Below are positions 15,706 to 23,210 of a stretch of DNA of 41,988 bases, piece after piece. A model generated the notes under the pieces. It did not search any database. It was not told where the DNA came from and saw only the letters and a list, made by a program, of their open reading frames with translations. Made by a program: the position numbers and the translations under genes. Position 1 is the first letter of the stretch; each line of letters starts with the position of its first letter. The DNA is from Bacillota bacterium (GTDB lineage Bacteria; Bacillota; Sulfobacillia; Sulfobacillales; Sulfobacillaceae): NCBI GenBank assembly GCA_021799435.1, contig JAJZAN010000019.1:1-41988 (forward strand). The letters run 5' to 3'.

Positions 15706-17214
15706 TTGGCCACCCCCCGCATTGCGGTCGCCCAAGCCCCCTACATACGTGATGTCGATGCTGCTGCAGCCCGAGCCTTAGAACAAATCCGGTATGCTGC
15801 CAGCCGCGGCGTGGATGTGATGGTGTTTCCCGAGTGGTTTTTGGGCCTCAACCCCGTCGAGGTTTTGCCCAACCGCCATACTGAACGCTTGAGTCGCGCC
15901 GCCCGGGAGCTGAACCTGATGGTCGTGACGGGCAGCATACGCGCATTGGAACCGGAAAGCGGAAAAAAGCAGCAACGAGCGCTGGTCATCGAGCCGGATG
16001 GAACTTTGGCGGGTTCCCACGCCAAGCTCTTATTCCAGCCGACGGAGCGGCCCTGGTTCGAACCAGGACCGGGCGTCTCCGCCATCTCCACGCGGTGGGG
16101 CCGCATTGTGATTTTGCCCGGGCTCGACGCGTTGGACGAGGACATCTGGGCCAGCACATTAGAACTCGTTCCCGATTTAGTGGTCATGGCGGCCAATCCA
16201 CGCACCCTGTCCGAGCGGGGTCTGGTGCAGGAACTGGCCATTCGCCGCAGCCAGCAAATCAACGCGACCGTTGTGGTAGCGCCCCTCTCCGGTCGATTTT
16301 CAGGTGCAACCTATGTGGGTGGCGCCCTCATCAGCCACCAGGGGCGGGTGCTGGGTCTAGCTGACGAACAGGAAACCATCTTGATTGCTGGCGATCCCGA
16401 GGCACCCCTGATTCAGTTAGGCGTGACCGACATCACTGCCTACTTGCCGCTGGCAAGGCCCCTGGAGGGACGACCGCTGGATGCGAAGCGCGCCCTGGGA
16501 CCGGAAGCCGAACGTCGCGTGGTGGTGGATTGGGGCCTTCTGGTCTCGCCAGAGCCGGCGACGGCTGCCGAAGAGCTTCTGGCAGCGGCCCGCGACAATC
16601 CCCGTTGGGCGGCCCTAGCCCCGGCCCGGCCCGGCCATGCGTCGGATCTAGCCCAAGTGATGAACGGGGGAGCCGCCGGGGCGTTTTGCTACCCCGGTTT
16701 GGATCGCGCCTTTCCCTGGTCGGATTCCATGCGCCAATTGGGAGAGGTGCTCTCTTCGTTTGGACGGCCCCTCTTGGTGCACTGTGGACCCGGCCCCGCC
16801 CCCTTGCGGTTTGACAGCCCCGCTCTCTGGGACGAGTTTCTGATGGAATTCCCCAAAGTCCCTGTCATCGTGCACTCCATGGGCCAGCGATCTCCATATC
16901 TGGAGGAGTCGCTGGTGCTGGCCGAGCGGCATCCTCAAGTGTATCTGGAGACCTCCAAGGCGCCGGTTGGAGCCATCAAAGAGGCCCTTCGGACGACCGG
17001 GGCCGAGCGGGTGCTGTTTGGAAGCGGCGGACCCGCTCAGGACTTCTCTCAAGAGTGGGAGAAGATGGAGCGTCTAGAAGCCGAGATTTCTCCCGACTCC
17101 TTTCAGCGTATCGTCAACTCGAACGCCCGGGCACTCTTCTTCCACCACGAAGGCGTCGATCGAACCGATCGGCGTGCTCGCGACAAGGTGCACCCGTTCC
17201 GCCGCCCGGGTTAA
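15706..17214 (+). CDS. Nitrilase-like/amidohydrolase-like fusion with missing catalytic residues
   Basis: Residues 1-232 follow the nitrilase fold: Glu43 (VFPEW) and Lys107 (HAKLLF) are in place, but the strand that should carry the nucleophilic Cys reads GRIVILPGLD, with Gly139 in its position. Residues 270-480 follow the amidohydrolase_2 TIM barrel, with His359 (LLVHCG), His390 (VIVHSMG) and a FGSGGPAQD closing strand. The first metal motif D-x-H-x-H is replaced by DWGLL, and the Asp of FGSD is Gly441. Both halves therefore look non-catalytic by known mechanisms. At 502 residues it is a full-length, well-formed frame with its own promoter and a TTG start behind GAAGGAGG, so it is probably a functional pseudoenzyme rather than decay. 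It lies next to an intact nitrilase. Confidence 0.78.
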   Translation: MATPRIAVAQAPYIRDVDAAAARALEQIRYAASRGVDVMVFPEWFLGLNPVEVLPNRHTERLSRAARELNLMVVTGSIRALEPESGKKQQRALVIEPDGTLAGSHAKLLFQPTERPWFEPGPGVSAISTRWGRIVILPGLDALDEDIWASTLELVPDLVVMAANPRTLSERGLVQELAIRRSQQINATVVVAPLSGRFSGATYVGGALISHQGRVLGLADEQETILIAGDPEAPLIQLGVTDITAYLPLARPLEGRPLDAKRALGPEAERRVVVDWGLLVSPEPATAAEELLAAARDNPRWAALAPARPGHASDLAQVMNGGAAGAFCYPGLDRAFPWSDSMRQLGEVLSSFGRPLLVHCGPGPAPLRFDSPALWDEFLMEFPKVPVIVHSMGQRSPYLEESLVLAERHPQVYLETSKAPVGAIKEALRTTGAERVLFGSGGPAQDFSQEWEKMERLEAEISPDSFQRIVNSNARALFFHHEGVDRTDRRARDKVHPFRRPG

Positions 17215-17226
17215 GGCCAGTCCGCG

Positions 17227-17235
17227 TGGTATAAT
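17227..17235 (+). promoter_or_regulatory. Extended -10 promoter for the HNH gene
   Basis: TGGTATAAT, a perfect extended -10. It covers the first ATG of the HNH frame (17234), so that ATG may not be the true start. Confidence 0.5.
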
Positions 17236-17869
17236 GGCATTACAATCACCCCATAAGGAGGCGGCTGGTTCGCAAAGCCCCGTCTTGACCGGTCAAGTGC
17301 CGGTTGTCGATTTAGGCGGCAGGCCCCTGACGCCATGCAGTATCGAAAAAGCGGAACAGAACTTGCGTGACGGCTTGGCTACCATGAGCCCTGACGGGGT
17401 TCTGCACCTCAATTACCGTCCACTGGCCCACCGCCGCATCTATCGGCAAGTCCAGCGCCGCGACGGGTGGTTGTGTGCTTGGTGTCAAAGTCCCGGCTCA
17501 ACTCTAGACCACGTCATCCCGATTTGCTGGGGCGGACAAACGGCCCTGGACAATTGCGTCATTGCCTGTCGCTCCTGCAATCACAGCCGCAATAATGCGT
17601 TGCCCAGCACTTTTGTCCGATGGACGGGATTTCGCCCCACCCACCCTGTGATACGCCACATTCTAGACGACGAAAAAGGGGCGCTGAAGCGCGCCCAGGA
17701 AGCTCTGGAGACCCGGCCGTTATCATCCTGCTTGAGCCGAGAAGAGGCGCAAGTCTGGGTCGCGTTCCACGCCGATCACATCGACCGCGTCCGACCCGAT
17801 CCACCAGAAGAACCGGCAACCCGCCTCAAGTCCGATGTAAAGCCTTTTCGCGAATTTTTTGTTCCCTAA
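17234..17869 (+). CDS. HNH endonuclease family protein
   Basis: The HNH fold is clear: CAWCQ, then LDHVIPICWGG with the catalytic His, DNCVIACRSCNHSRN with the metal-binding Asn/His, and two CxxC pairs forming a structural zinc site. This is the small McrA/RecE-like HNH group common in Firmicutes, often of unknown role. N- and C-terminal flanks show no other domain. The start is uncertain: ATG 17234 overlaps a perfect TATAAT, while AAGGAGG at 17255-17261 has no standard start codon at the right distance; TTG 17285 is 23 bases after it. The gene ends 4 bases inside the convergent AAA gene. Confidence 0.8.
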   Translation: MALQSPHKEAAGSQSPVLTGQVPVVDLGGRPLTPCSIEKAEQNLRDGLATMSPDGVLHLNYRPLAHRRIYRQVQRRDGWLCAWCQSPGSTLDHVIPICWGGQTALDNCVIACRSCNHSRNNALPSTFVRWTGFRPTHPVIRHILDDEKGALKRAQEALETRPLSSCLSREEAQVWVAFHADHIDRVRPDPPEEPATRLKSDVKPFREFFVP

Positions 17870-19179
17870 GCCGGCAGGAGCCGTCCTTTGGCCCAGGCCC
17901 GGCGTTGCGCCAGTTCTTCCCCCAGGGTACGGGCCCACGGCACGATACTTGCGCTGGCCTCAGCCAAAACCGCTGGCGTCAGAGGGACCTGATGAACAGC
18001 GGACCGAAACAGCGATTCGATGACCGCAGAGGCCAGATCTGCACCCGAGAAATCCTCCAAATCATCCGCAATCCCCAAATACGGCGTCGGATCAAGAACC
18101 CCGTGCCGTCGTAAATGAATGGCCAAAATCTCTCGTCGCGCCCCCGCATCCGGCAAATCCACAAAGAACAGCGCATCAAACCGACCCGGCCGCAAAAGCT
18201 CCGGCGGCAAACCTTGCATGCTGTTGGCCGTGGCGAGGAGCAGGACAGGCGCCTCGTGTTCCTGCAACCACGTGAGCAGGTGGGCGGTCAACCGCCGGCT
18301 GACACCGCTGTCGTGCCCATCCGCATCGGCGCCCACGCCCTTTTCCAGTTCGTCCATCCACAAAACGGCGGGCGCCATGTCTTCAGCAGCCTTAAGGGCG
18401 GCAGCCAGTCGGCTTTCGGATTGCCCCACATACCGCCCCATCAGACCACCCCAGTCCAGCCGCAGGAGCGGCAGGTTCCAAGAGCCTGCCCAGGCGCGCA
18501 CCGAGACACTTTTTCCGGTGCCAGGAATGCCGTACAGCAGTACTCCGCGGGGAAACGGCAATCCACGAGCTGGATCCAGCGCCAACCGGCGCTCATCTGC
18601 CCATGCCTTGAGCCGCTCGAGCCCCCCCACCTGGCTCCAGTCGCCCGCCGGTTGAACCCAATCTAATCCCGGTATTCGCGTCTCCTGCCGGTGAACCAGC
18701 GTCTGCAGCGAAGGGATACCGCTCTCAGCCCAGCGAGAGGTTAGGGGGCCGCGCGGTCCGCCCACCGGCATGCGCACCATGTCATGACGCAGCATCTCGG
18801 GCAAATCGCAGCCGGGCGCGGAGGTCGCAATCACGAAGACCGGCGCCGAACGATGGGCAACGTCCCGGAGAGCCCGAAGGGCGCGGTGATCCAAAGGAGC
18901 GTGCCACAGGTCCCGGGCCAGCACAACACCCGCCGGCATGGCCAACACCTTCTCCGCCCAGATATCGGCATCCCGTGTCAAAGCACCGCCCAAGACGTCA
19001 TCGGACCGCGTTAAGCCCGATATCGCACTCCATTGCCATAGCGGCACTTCCCGCATCTCGGCCAAAGCGTTGGCTGCGGCTTGCACCAACCCCTCATCCC
19101 ATGTCTCGACGGCCACCAGCCGAACACCGACGTCCCACCACGCATTCCAGGCCTGCGCCAGTTCGTGCGGCGTCTCCAC
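17866..19179 (-). CDS. AAA+ ATPase, Ycf46-like
   Basis: The N-terminal 175 residues form a divergent, P-loop-like region (VVLARDLW, VFVIATSAPG) without a Walker A. The AAA+ module follows, with Walker A GIPGTGKS at 217-224, Walker B LWMDELEKG with Asp276-Glu277, sensor 1 LLATANS, arginine-finger region RPGRFD near 330 and a C-terminal lid (DFSGADLASAV). This layout matches the Ycf46/slr0374 family, whose function is poorly defined. The GTG start lies one base after the argS stop, with GAGGAG inside the end of argS, so translation is coupled. It is the last gene of the pdaD-speE-speB-argS operon. It could be a remodelling ATPase; the substrate is unknown. Confidence 0.85.
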   Translation of the reverse strand: METPHELAQAWNAWWDVGVRLVAVETWDEGLVQAAANALAEMREVPLWQWSAISGLTRSDDVLGGALTRDADIWAEKVLAMPAGVVLARDLWHAPLDHRALRALRDVAHRSAPVFVIATSAPGCDLPEMLRHDMVRMPVGGPRGPLTSRWAESGIPSLQTLVHRQETRIPGLDWVQPAGDWSQVGGLERLKAWADERRLALDPARGLPFPRGVLLYGIPGTGKSVSVRAWAGSWNLPLLRLDWGGLMGRYVGQSESRLAAALKAAEDMAPAVLWMDELEKGVGADADGHDSGVSRRLTAHLLTWLQEHEAPVLLLATANSMQGLPPELLRPGRFDALFFVDLPDAGARREILAIHLRRHGVLDPTPYLGIADDLEDFSGADLASAVIESLFRSAVHQVPLTPAVLAEASASIVPWARTLGEELAQRRAWAKGRLLPA

Positions 19180-19180
19180 C

Positions 19181-20845
19181 TTACATCTCCTCGGGTTGGG
19201 AAATGCCCATCAGGTCCAGCCCTCGGGTGCTCACAGCCAGGACCACCTCGATCAAAGCCAAGCGGGCCTGCCGGAGTTTGGGCTCGGCATCCAAGATGCG
19301 ATGCTGGCGATAGAAGGTATGAAAAGCACTTGCCAATTCGGTCAAATACTTGGGCAGATGCTGCGGGGCTCGTTCCTCCGCCACCCGCACCACCACTTCG
19401 GGAAACCGGGCCGTGAGGAGCAGAAGGTCCTTTTCCTCTGGCGCCGTGAGGAGACTGACGTCCAACGGCACCGCGGCCTCCCCGGACGCCCGCCATTGAC
19501 GCAGGATGCTGTGGATTCGGGCCCCGGCATACTGCACGTAGTAGACCGGATTATCCGATCCTTTGAGCGTTGCTAAGTTCAGGTCAAAGTCCATGGGGGT
19601 TTCCGGGGCCCGCTCCAGCAGGAAGAACCGAGCGGGATCCACACCGGCGTCCTCAATGAGGTCCTCAAGCGCCACGAAGGTTCCGCCGCGCTTGGACATG
19701 CGAACCAGTTCCTGTCCGCGCATAAGCCGCACCAGTTGGACAATGAGAATCTCCAGCCGTTCAGGGGGATACCCCAGAGCCTCCACCACCGCCCGCATCC
19801 GACTGACGTACCCGTGATGGTCCGGCCCCAACAGGTCGATGACGTAATCAAACCCGCGATCGAACTTGGTGGCGTGATACGCAGCGTCGGGGACAAAGTA
19901 GGTGAAGGAACCGTCCGACTTGACCATCACCCGATCCTTGTCATCGCCATATTGGGTCGACGTAAACCACTGGGCCCCGTCTCGCTCTACAATGGAGCCT
20001 CTCGCCCTGAGCCGCTCAATGACCGCCTCTGGGGCACCGGCTTCCCGAAGCGAACGCTCCGAGTACCACTCGTCAAATGTCACCCGGAACTCCCGCAACA
20101 CGTCTTCGTGCGACTTCCGCATCCGCTCTGCGGCCCAGGCCCCGAGCTCCGGATACCGATCGGCATCCAGCGTACTCGGATCCAAGTGTGGATGGAGTGC
20201 TTGATATTCCTTGGCCAAATCCACCACATACTCGCCCGGATACACTTTTTCAGGCCACTCCACCGTCTCCCCAGCCAATTGCTTGAGTCGTAAAGCCAAA
20301 GCCCATCCGAAGGTCGCAATCTGGTTGCCGGCGTCGTTGACGTAAAACTCCCGCATCACCTCAAATCCGGCTGCCTTCATGGCACGCGCCAGGGTGTCTC
20401 CCACAGCGGCCGCCCGCCCGCTCACCACGACCATGGGACCGGTGGGATTGGCAGACACGTATTCCAGTAAAACCTTCTTCTTCTCGCCAAACTCGGAGTT
20501 GCCGTAGGACGCCGGCCTCGCCAGTACGGCCGGGATTACACCAGCCAGCCAAGCCGTGTTCAGCGTGAAATTGAGGAATCCAGGCCCGGCCGATTCCAAG
20601 GATTCCACCGCGTCCAATTTCGGCCACGCCGCAATCAGCCGGTCGAGTAGTTGGCGCGGGGCCATTTTGGTCCGACTTGCCACTTTCAGCGCGAAGCTGG
20701 TGGTCAAATCGCCGTGCCCCTTTTCCGTCGGGACATCCAATCGCACAAACTCTTCCAGTCCCTCATGACCCTCTTGGGCAAGAAAATCGCAAATGACCCG
20801 CCGAATGTGCTGGCGGGCCTCATCTAACCGCGATACAACCGGCAT
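19181..20845 (-). CDS. argS: Arginyl-tRNA synthetase with an altered HIGH motif
   Basis: Charges tRNA-Arg. The N-terminal Add1 domain (1-90), the class I catalytic core and the C-terminal DALR anticodon domain (VYYVQYAGARIHSI onward) are all present, and the second signature is RMSKRGG. The first signature is changed: after SANPTGPM, where ArgRS normally reads HVGH, residues 139-142 read VVVS, followed by GRAAAVGD. The rest of the domain is well conserved and the frame is intact at 554 residues. The ATG at 20845 follows GAGGAGG, 11 bases after speB. Similar HIGH-less ArgRS may exist in related lineages; I cannot check this here. Placement beside arginine-consuming polyamine genes is notable. 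Confidence 0.92.
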   Translation of the reverse strand: MPVVSRLDEARQHIRRVICDFLAQEGHEGLEEFVRLDVPTEKGHGDLTTSFALKVASRTKMAPRQLLDRLIAAWPKLDAVESLESAGPGFLNFTLNTAWLAGVIPAVLARPASYGNSEFGEKKKVLLEYVSANPTGPMVVVSGRAAAVGDTLARAMKAAGFEVMREFYVNDAGNQIATFGWALALRLKQLAGETVEWPEKVYPGEYVVDLAKEYQALHPHLDPSTLDADRYPELGAWAAERMRKSHEDVLREFRVTFDEWYSERSLREAGAPEAVIERLRARGSIVERDGAQWFTSTQYGDDKDRVMVKSDGSFTYFVPDAAYHATKFDRGFDYVIDLLGPDHHGYVSRMRAVVEALGYPPERLEILIVQLVRLMRGQELVRMSKRGGTFVALEDLIEDAGVDPARFFLLERAPETPMDFDLNLATLKGSDNPVYYVQYAGARIHSILRQWRASGEAAVPLDVSLLTAPEEKDLLLLTARFPEVVVRVAEERAPQHLPKYLTELASAFHTFYRQHRILDAEPKLRQARLALIEVVLAVSTRGLDLMGISQPEEM

Positions 20846-20856
20846 CGCGCCCCTCC

Positions 20857-21717
20857 TCAACCCTTTGAAATAGCCAACAACCCTTCCCGCACCAACTTGG
20901 CTGCGAGCACTGCCGAACGCTGGGACAGGTCGTGGGCGGGCATAGCCTCTACCAAATCCATGCTGACCACGTTCAACTGGGACAACAGACGGATGGCCTC
21001 CAATGCTTCCCCCGAGGAAATTCCGCCCGGCTCAGGGGTCCCGGTCCCAGGCATAAAAGCGGGGTCAATCACATCTATGTCTATGGTGACATACACCGGG
21101 CGGTCCTTCAACTCATCCAAGCATGCTTGGAGCGGTCGCAACACTTGGTGCGGGTGGAAGTGGACATGCTCTTTGGCGAAGGCCACCTCATCCCGGGTGG
21201 CCGAACGAATCCCAAACTGGTACAAATGCTTGGGTCGCAGCAATTCCGAGACACGGCGAAGAACGGTTGCGTGGGACAAAGCTTCCCCCATGTACTCCTC
21301 GCGCAAGTCGGCATGCGCGTCCCAGTGTACGACGGCCACATCAGGATACCGTTCCACAACCGCCTGCATGAGCGGCAAGGTCACGAGATGTTCCCCGCCC
21401 AGAGCAAAAAACCGCCGGTTCGCCTTTAAGATAGACGAAGCGGCCTCGCGAATCCGGTTCAAGCTTTCCTGGACGTTCCCAAACGGAAGCTCCACATCGC
21501 CTGCATCCCACACCGACAAGTCCTCCAAGTCCTTGTCTTGAGCCAAAGAATACGTCTCGATCGCATAAGACGCCTCCCGGACCCGTGCCGGCCCAAAACG
21601 GGATCCCGGCTGGAATGACACCGTAAAGTCCATGGGGATGCCGAAATACACAACATCCGCATCATGCTGGGCTGCGTTCATGCCTAGGAAACGATCGGTC
21701 TTCGTGAATTCGGCCAT
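20857..21717 (-). CDS. speB: Agmatinase/aminopropylagmatine ureohydrolase
   Basis: A ureohydrolase with the binuclear manganese site intact: GGEH, WDAHADLR and DIDVIDP. It removes urea from agmatine, or from N1-aminopropylagmatine in the thermophile pathway. The segment GTGTPEPGGIS is typical of agmatinases. The length of about 286 residues is normal. Start: GTG at 21720 or ATG at 21717; the ATG overlaps the speE stop by one base (TGATG), so translation is coupled. Its position after pdaD and speE favours aminopropylagmatine as the substrate, which is inference from gene order. Confidence 0.92.
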   Translation of the reverse strand: MAEFTKTDRFLGMNAAQHDADVVYFGIPMDFTVSFQPGSRFGPARVREASYAIETYSLAQDKDLEDLSVWDAGDVELPFGNVQESLNRIREAASSILKANRRFFALGGEHLVTLPLMQAVVERYPDVAVVHWDAHADLREEYMGEALSHATVLRRVSELLRPKHLYQFGIRSATRDEVAFAKEHVHFHPHQVLRPLQACLDELKDRPVYVTIDIDVIDPAFMPGTGTPEPGGISSGEALEAIRLLSQLNVVSMDLVEAMPAHDLSQRSAVLAAKLVREGLLAISKG

Positions 21718-22547
21718 CACTGCATCAACTCTCCCACGAAGCGCGGCAGAACAAAGGCGGCATCTTGAATGGCGGGTGTCCAGTACCGCGTGGGAATCGA
21801 TGCGGTGCGCACTCGCTCAGCCGGTTTGACCGGTTTCTTCGATGCCATCATAAAGCTCCACAACCCGCTGGGATAGGTGGGGATGGCTGCCACGTACAGG
21901 TTCACGTGGGGAAAGGCCGTCTTCATGCCCTCTTTCATCGAACGAATCAGGTCTTGATGCAGAAAGGGCGACTCCGATTGCGCCACCAAGATGCCTTGGT
22001 CGGTCAAGGCACGCGCGATGCTTTGATAAAATTCGGCGCGAAACAGGCCCTCGGCAGGTCCCACCGGATCCGTCGAGTCCACCACAATCACATCGAAATC
22101 GCGGGCATTCCGCACCCATTCTATACCGTCGGTATAGTGTACATGAGCCTTCGGTTCATCCAACGCCACGGAGATCGCAGGAAAGAACTCCCGCGCCGCA
22201 TCCACGACCTTCCGGTCAATCTCGACCAAGTGGGCCTCTTCGACAGTCGGATGCTTTAAAATCTCGCGAATGGCTCCACCGTCCCCGCCGCCAATAACGG
22301 CAACCTTTTTGGGGGCGTCCAGCATAAACAAGGGTACATGGGTTATCATCTCATGATAGACAAACTCATCCTTGTCAGTGGTCTGAACCGCTCCGTCCAG
22401 GGCCAACATGCGGCCGAAGGTTTCCGTTTCGGCCACCAGCATTTCTTGAAATTGGGTTGTTTCCGCCGCCAAGATATCATCAATGCGCAAACCCAAGCTT
22501 AAAGAGTCGGTCTGGTACTCCGTGAACCACGTCTGTCGCTTCTTCAC
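21717..22547 (-). CDS. speE: Spermidine synthase-family aminopropyltransferase
   Basis: Transfers an aminopropyl group from decarboxylated S-adenosylmethionine to a polyamine acceptor. Motifs: WFTEYQTDSLSLGL at the start, YHEMITHVPL, the SAM-binding VIGGGDGGAIRE, and catalytic DSTDPVGPAEGLF. The acceptor may be agmatine, as in Thermus, because pdaD and speB flank it. A GTG at 22565 abuts the pdaD stop, but it has no ribosome site; GTG 22547 has GTGGAGG 11 bases upstream, so I chose it. No speD is in the window. Confidence 0.92.
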   Translation of the reverse strand: MKKRQTWFTEYQTDSLSLGLRIDDILAAETTQFQEMLVAETETFGRMLALDGAVQTTDKDEFVYHEMITHVPLFMLDAPKKVAVIGGGDGGAIREILKHPTVEEAHLVEIDRKVVDAAREFFPAISVALDEPKAHVHYTDGIEWVRNARDFDVIVVDSTDPVGPAEGLFRAEFYQSIARALTDQGILVAQSESPFLHQDLIRSMKEGMKTAFPHVNLYVAAIPTYPSGLWSFMMASKKPVKPAERVRTASIPTRYWTPAIQDAAFVLPRFVGELMQ

Positions 22548-22565
22548 CTGCGTATTGTCCTCCAC

Positions 22566-23027
22566 CTAATACCAGAGTGCTACGGCTGCAAAGGCGCAGC
22601 CGATGGTTTCCACCCGATGCTCCACGGCTCGTACGACCACCCGTTCCAAATCGCGACCGCGTTGCTGAAAGGCGTTGCGGGCCATCTTTTCCACGGTGGC
22701 CGCAGCCTCTTCGCGGCTGCAGTGGCCAGAAAACTCCATAATAACGCCGTATTCATCAGGGCGGCCAATACCCACAGCGACCGCCGCCGAAATCAGGGCG
22801 CCTGGCTCTTCCGAGGTAATCGTGCCGTAGGCTGTGGGCAGAAGACTGCCCGGTGCCATGTGAAACACTTCGATCTCCTCTGCGTTGGGCGGCAAAATAG
22901 AGCTGACTCTCAGCAAGTTCAAATTGCCAATGCCTGCCGCCAACAGCGCATTATCAAAGGCGTTGAGACGTGTCGGCCCTTCGGCGGTGCCGGCCATCAC
23001 TGTAAATTTTTTGGGCGTGGGTAACAA
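22566..23027 (-). CDS. pdaD: Pyruvoyl-dependent arginine decarboxylase
   Basis: Makes agmatine from arginine. The proenzyme cleaves itself to form a pyruvoyl group; the cleavage site is the Ser-Ser pair at 42-43 in LLRVSSILPP, preceded by GIGNLNL and followed by PPNAEEIE, all typical. C-terminal GVIMEFSGHCSREEA also matches. The length of 153 residues is right. The TTG start follows GGGAGG by 7 bases. It is the first gene of the polyamine-argS operon, with a promoter at 23063-23090. Confidence 0.93.
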   Translation of the reverse strand: MLPTPKKFTVMAGTAEGPTRLNAFDNALLAAGIGNLNLLRVSSILPPNAEEIEVFHMAPGSLLPTAYGTITSEEPGALISAAVAVGIGRPDEYGVIMEFSGHCSREEAAATVEKMARNAFQQRGRDLERVVVRAVEHRVETIGCAFAAVALWY

Positions 23028-23062
23028 ATCGGTGCCTCCCTAGTCCTGCCATAGTCTTGGCT

Positions 23063-23090
23063 ATTATAGCAGACGTTTCCCCGATCACAA
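23063..23090 (-). promoter_or_regulatory. Promoter of the pdaD-speE-speB-argS-AAA operon
   Basis: On the reverse strand TTGTGA (23090-23085), a 16-base spacer and a perfect TATAAT (23068-23063), 35 bases before the TTG start of pdaD. Confidence 0.68.
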
Positions 23091-23153
23091 CGCCATTCAC
23101 AGTGTGCCCCCAAATCGTCCGGGAGTTGCACAGAATTGACAGGTTAGCCGGCC

Positions 23154-23194
23154 TTCCCACAGCCATACTACATTCGGAGAAGATGCTGTGGGAA
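23154..23194 (+). promoter_or_regulatory. Hairpin next to the ribosome site of the PBP gene
   Basis: TTCCCACAGC (23154-23163) pairs perfectly with GCTGTGGGAA (23185-23194) over 10 bp, with a 21-base loop. The ribosome site AAGGAGG (23195-23201) begins on the next base. Stacking or partial masking could tune translation; this is inference. No T-run follows, so it is not a terminator. Confidence 0.45.
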
Positions 23195-23210
23195 AAGGAG
23201 GCACAAGACC

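Noticed and set aside
20897..21541. A 214-codon frame antisense to speB
   Set aside because: Ser/Arg-rich, antisense to conserved speB motifs.
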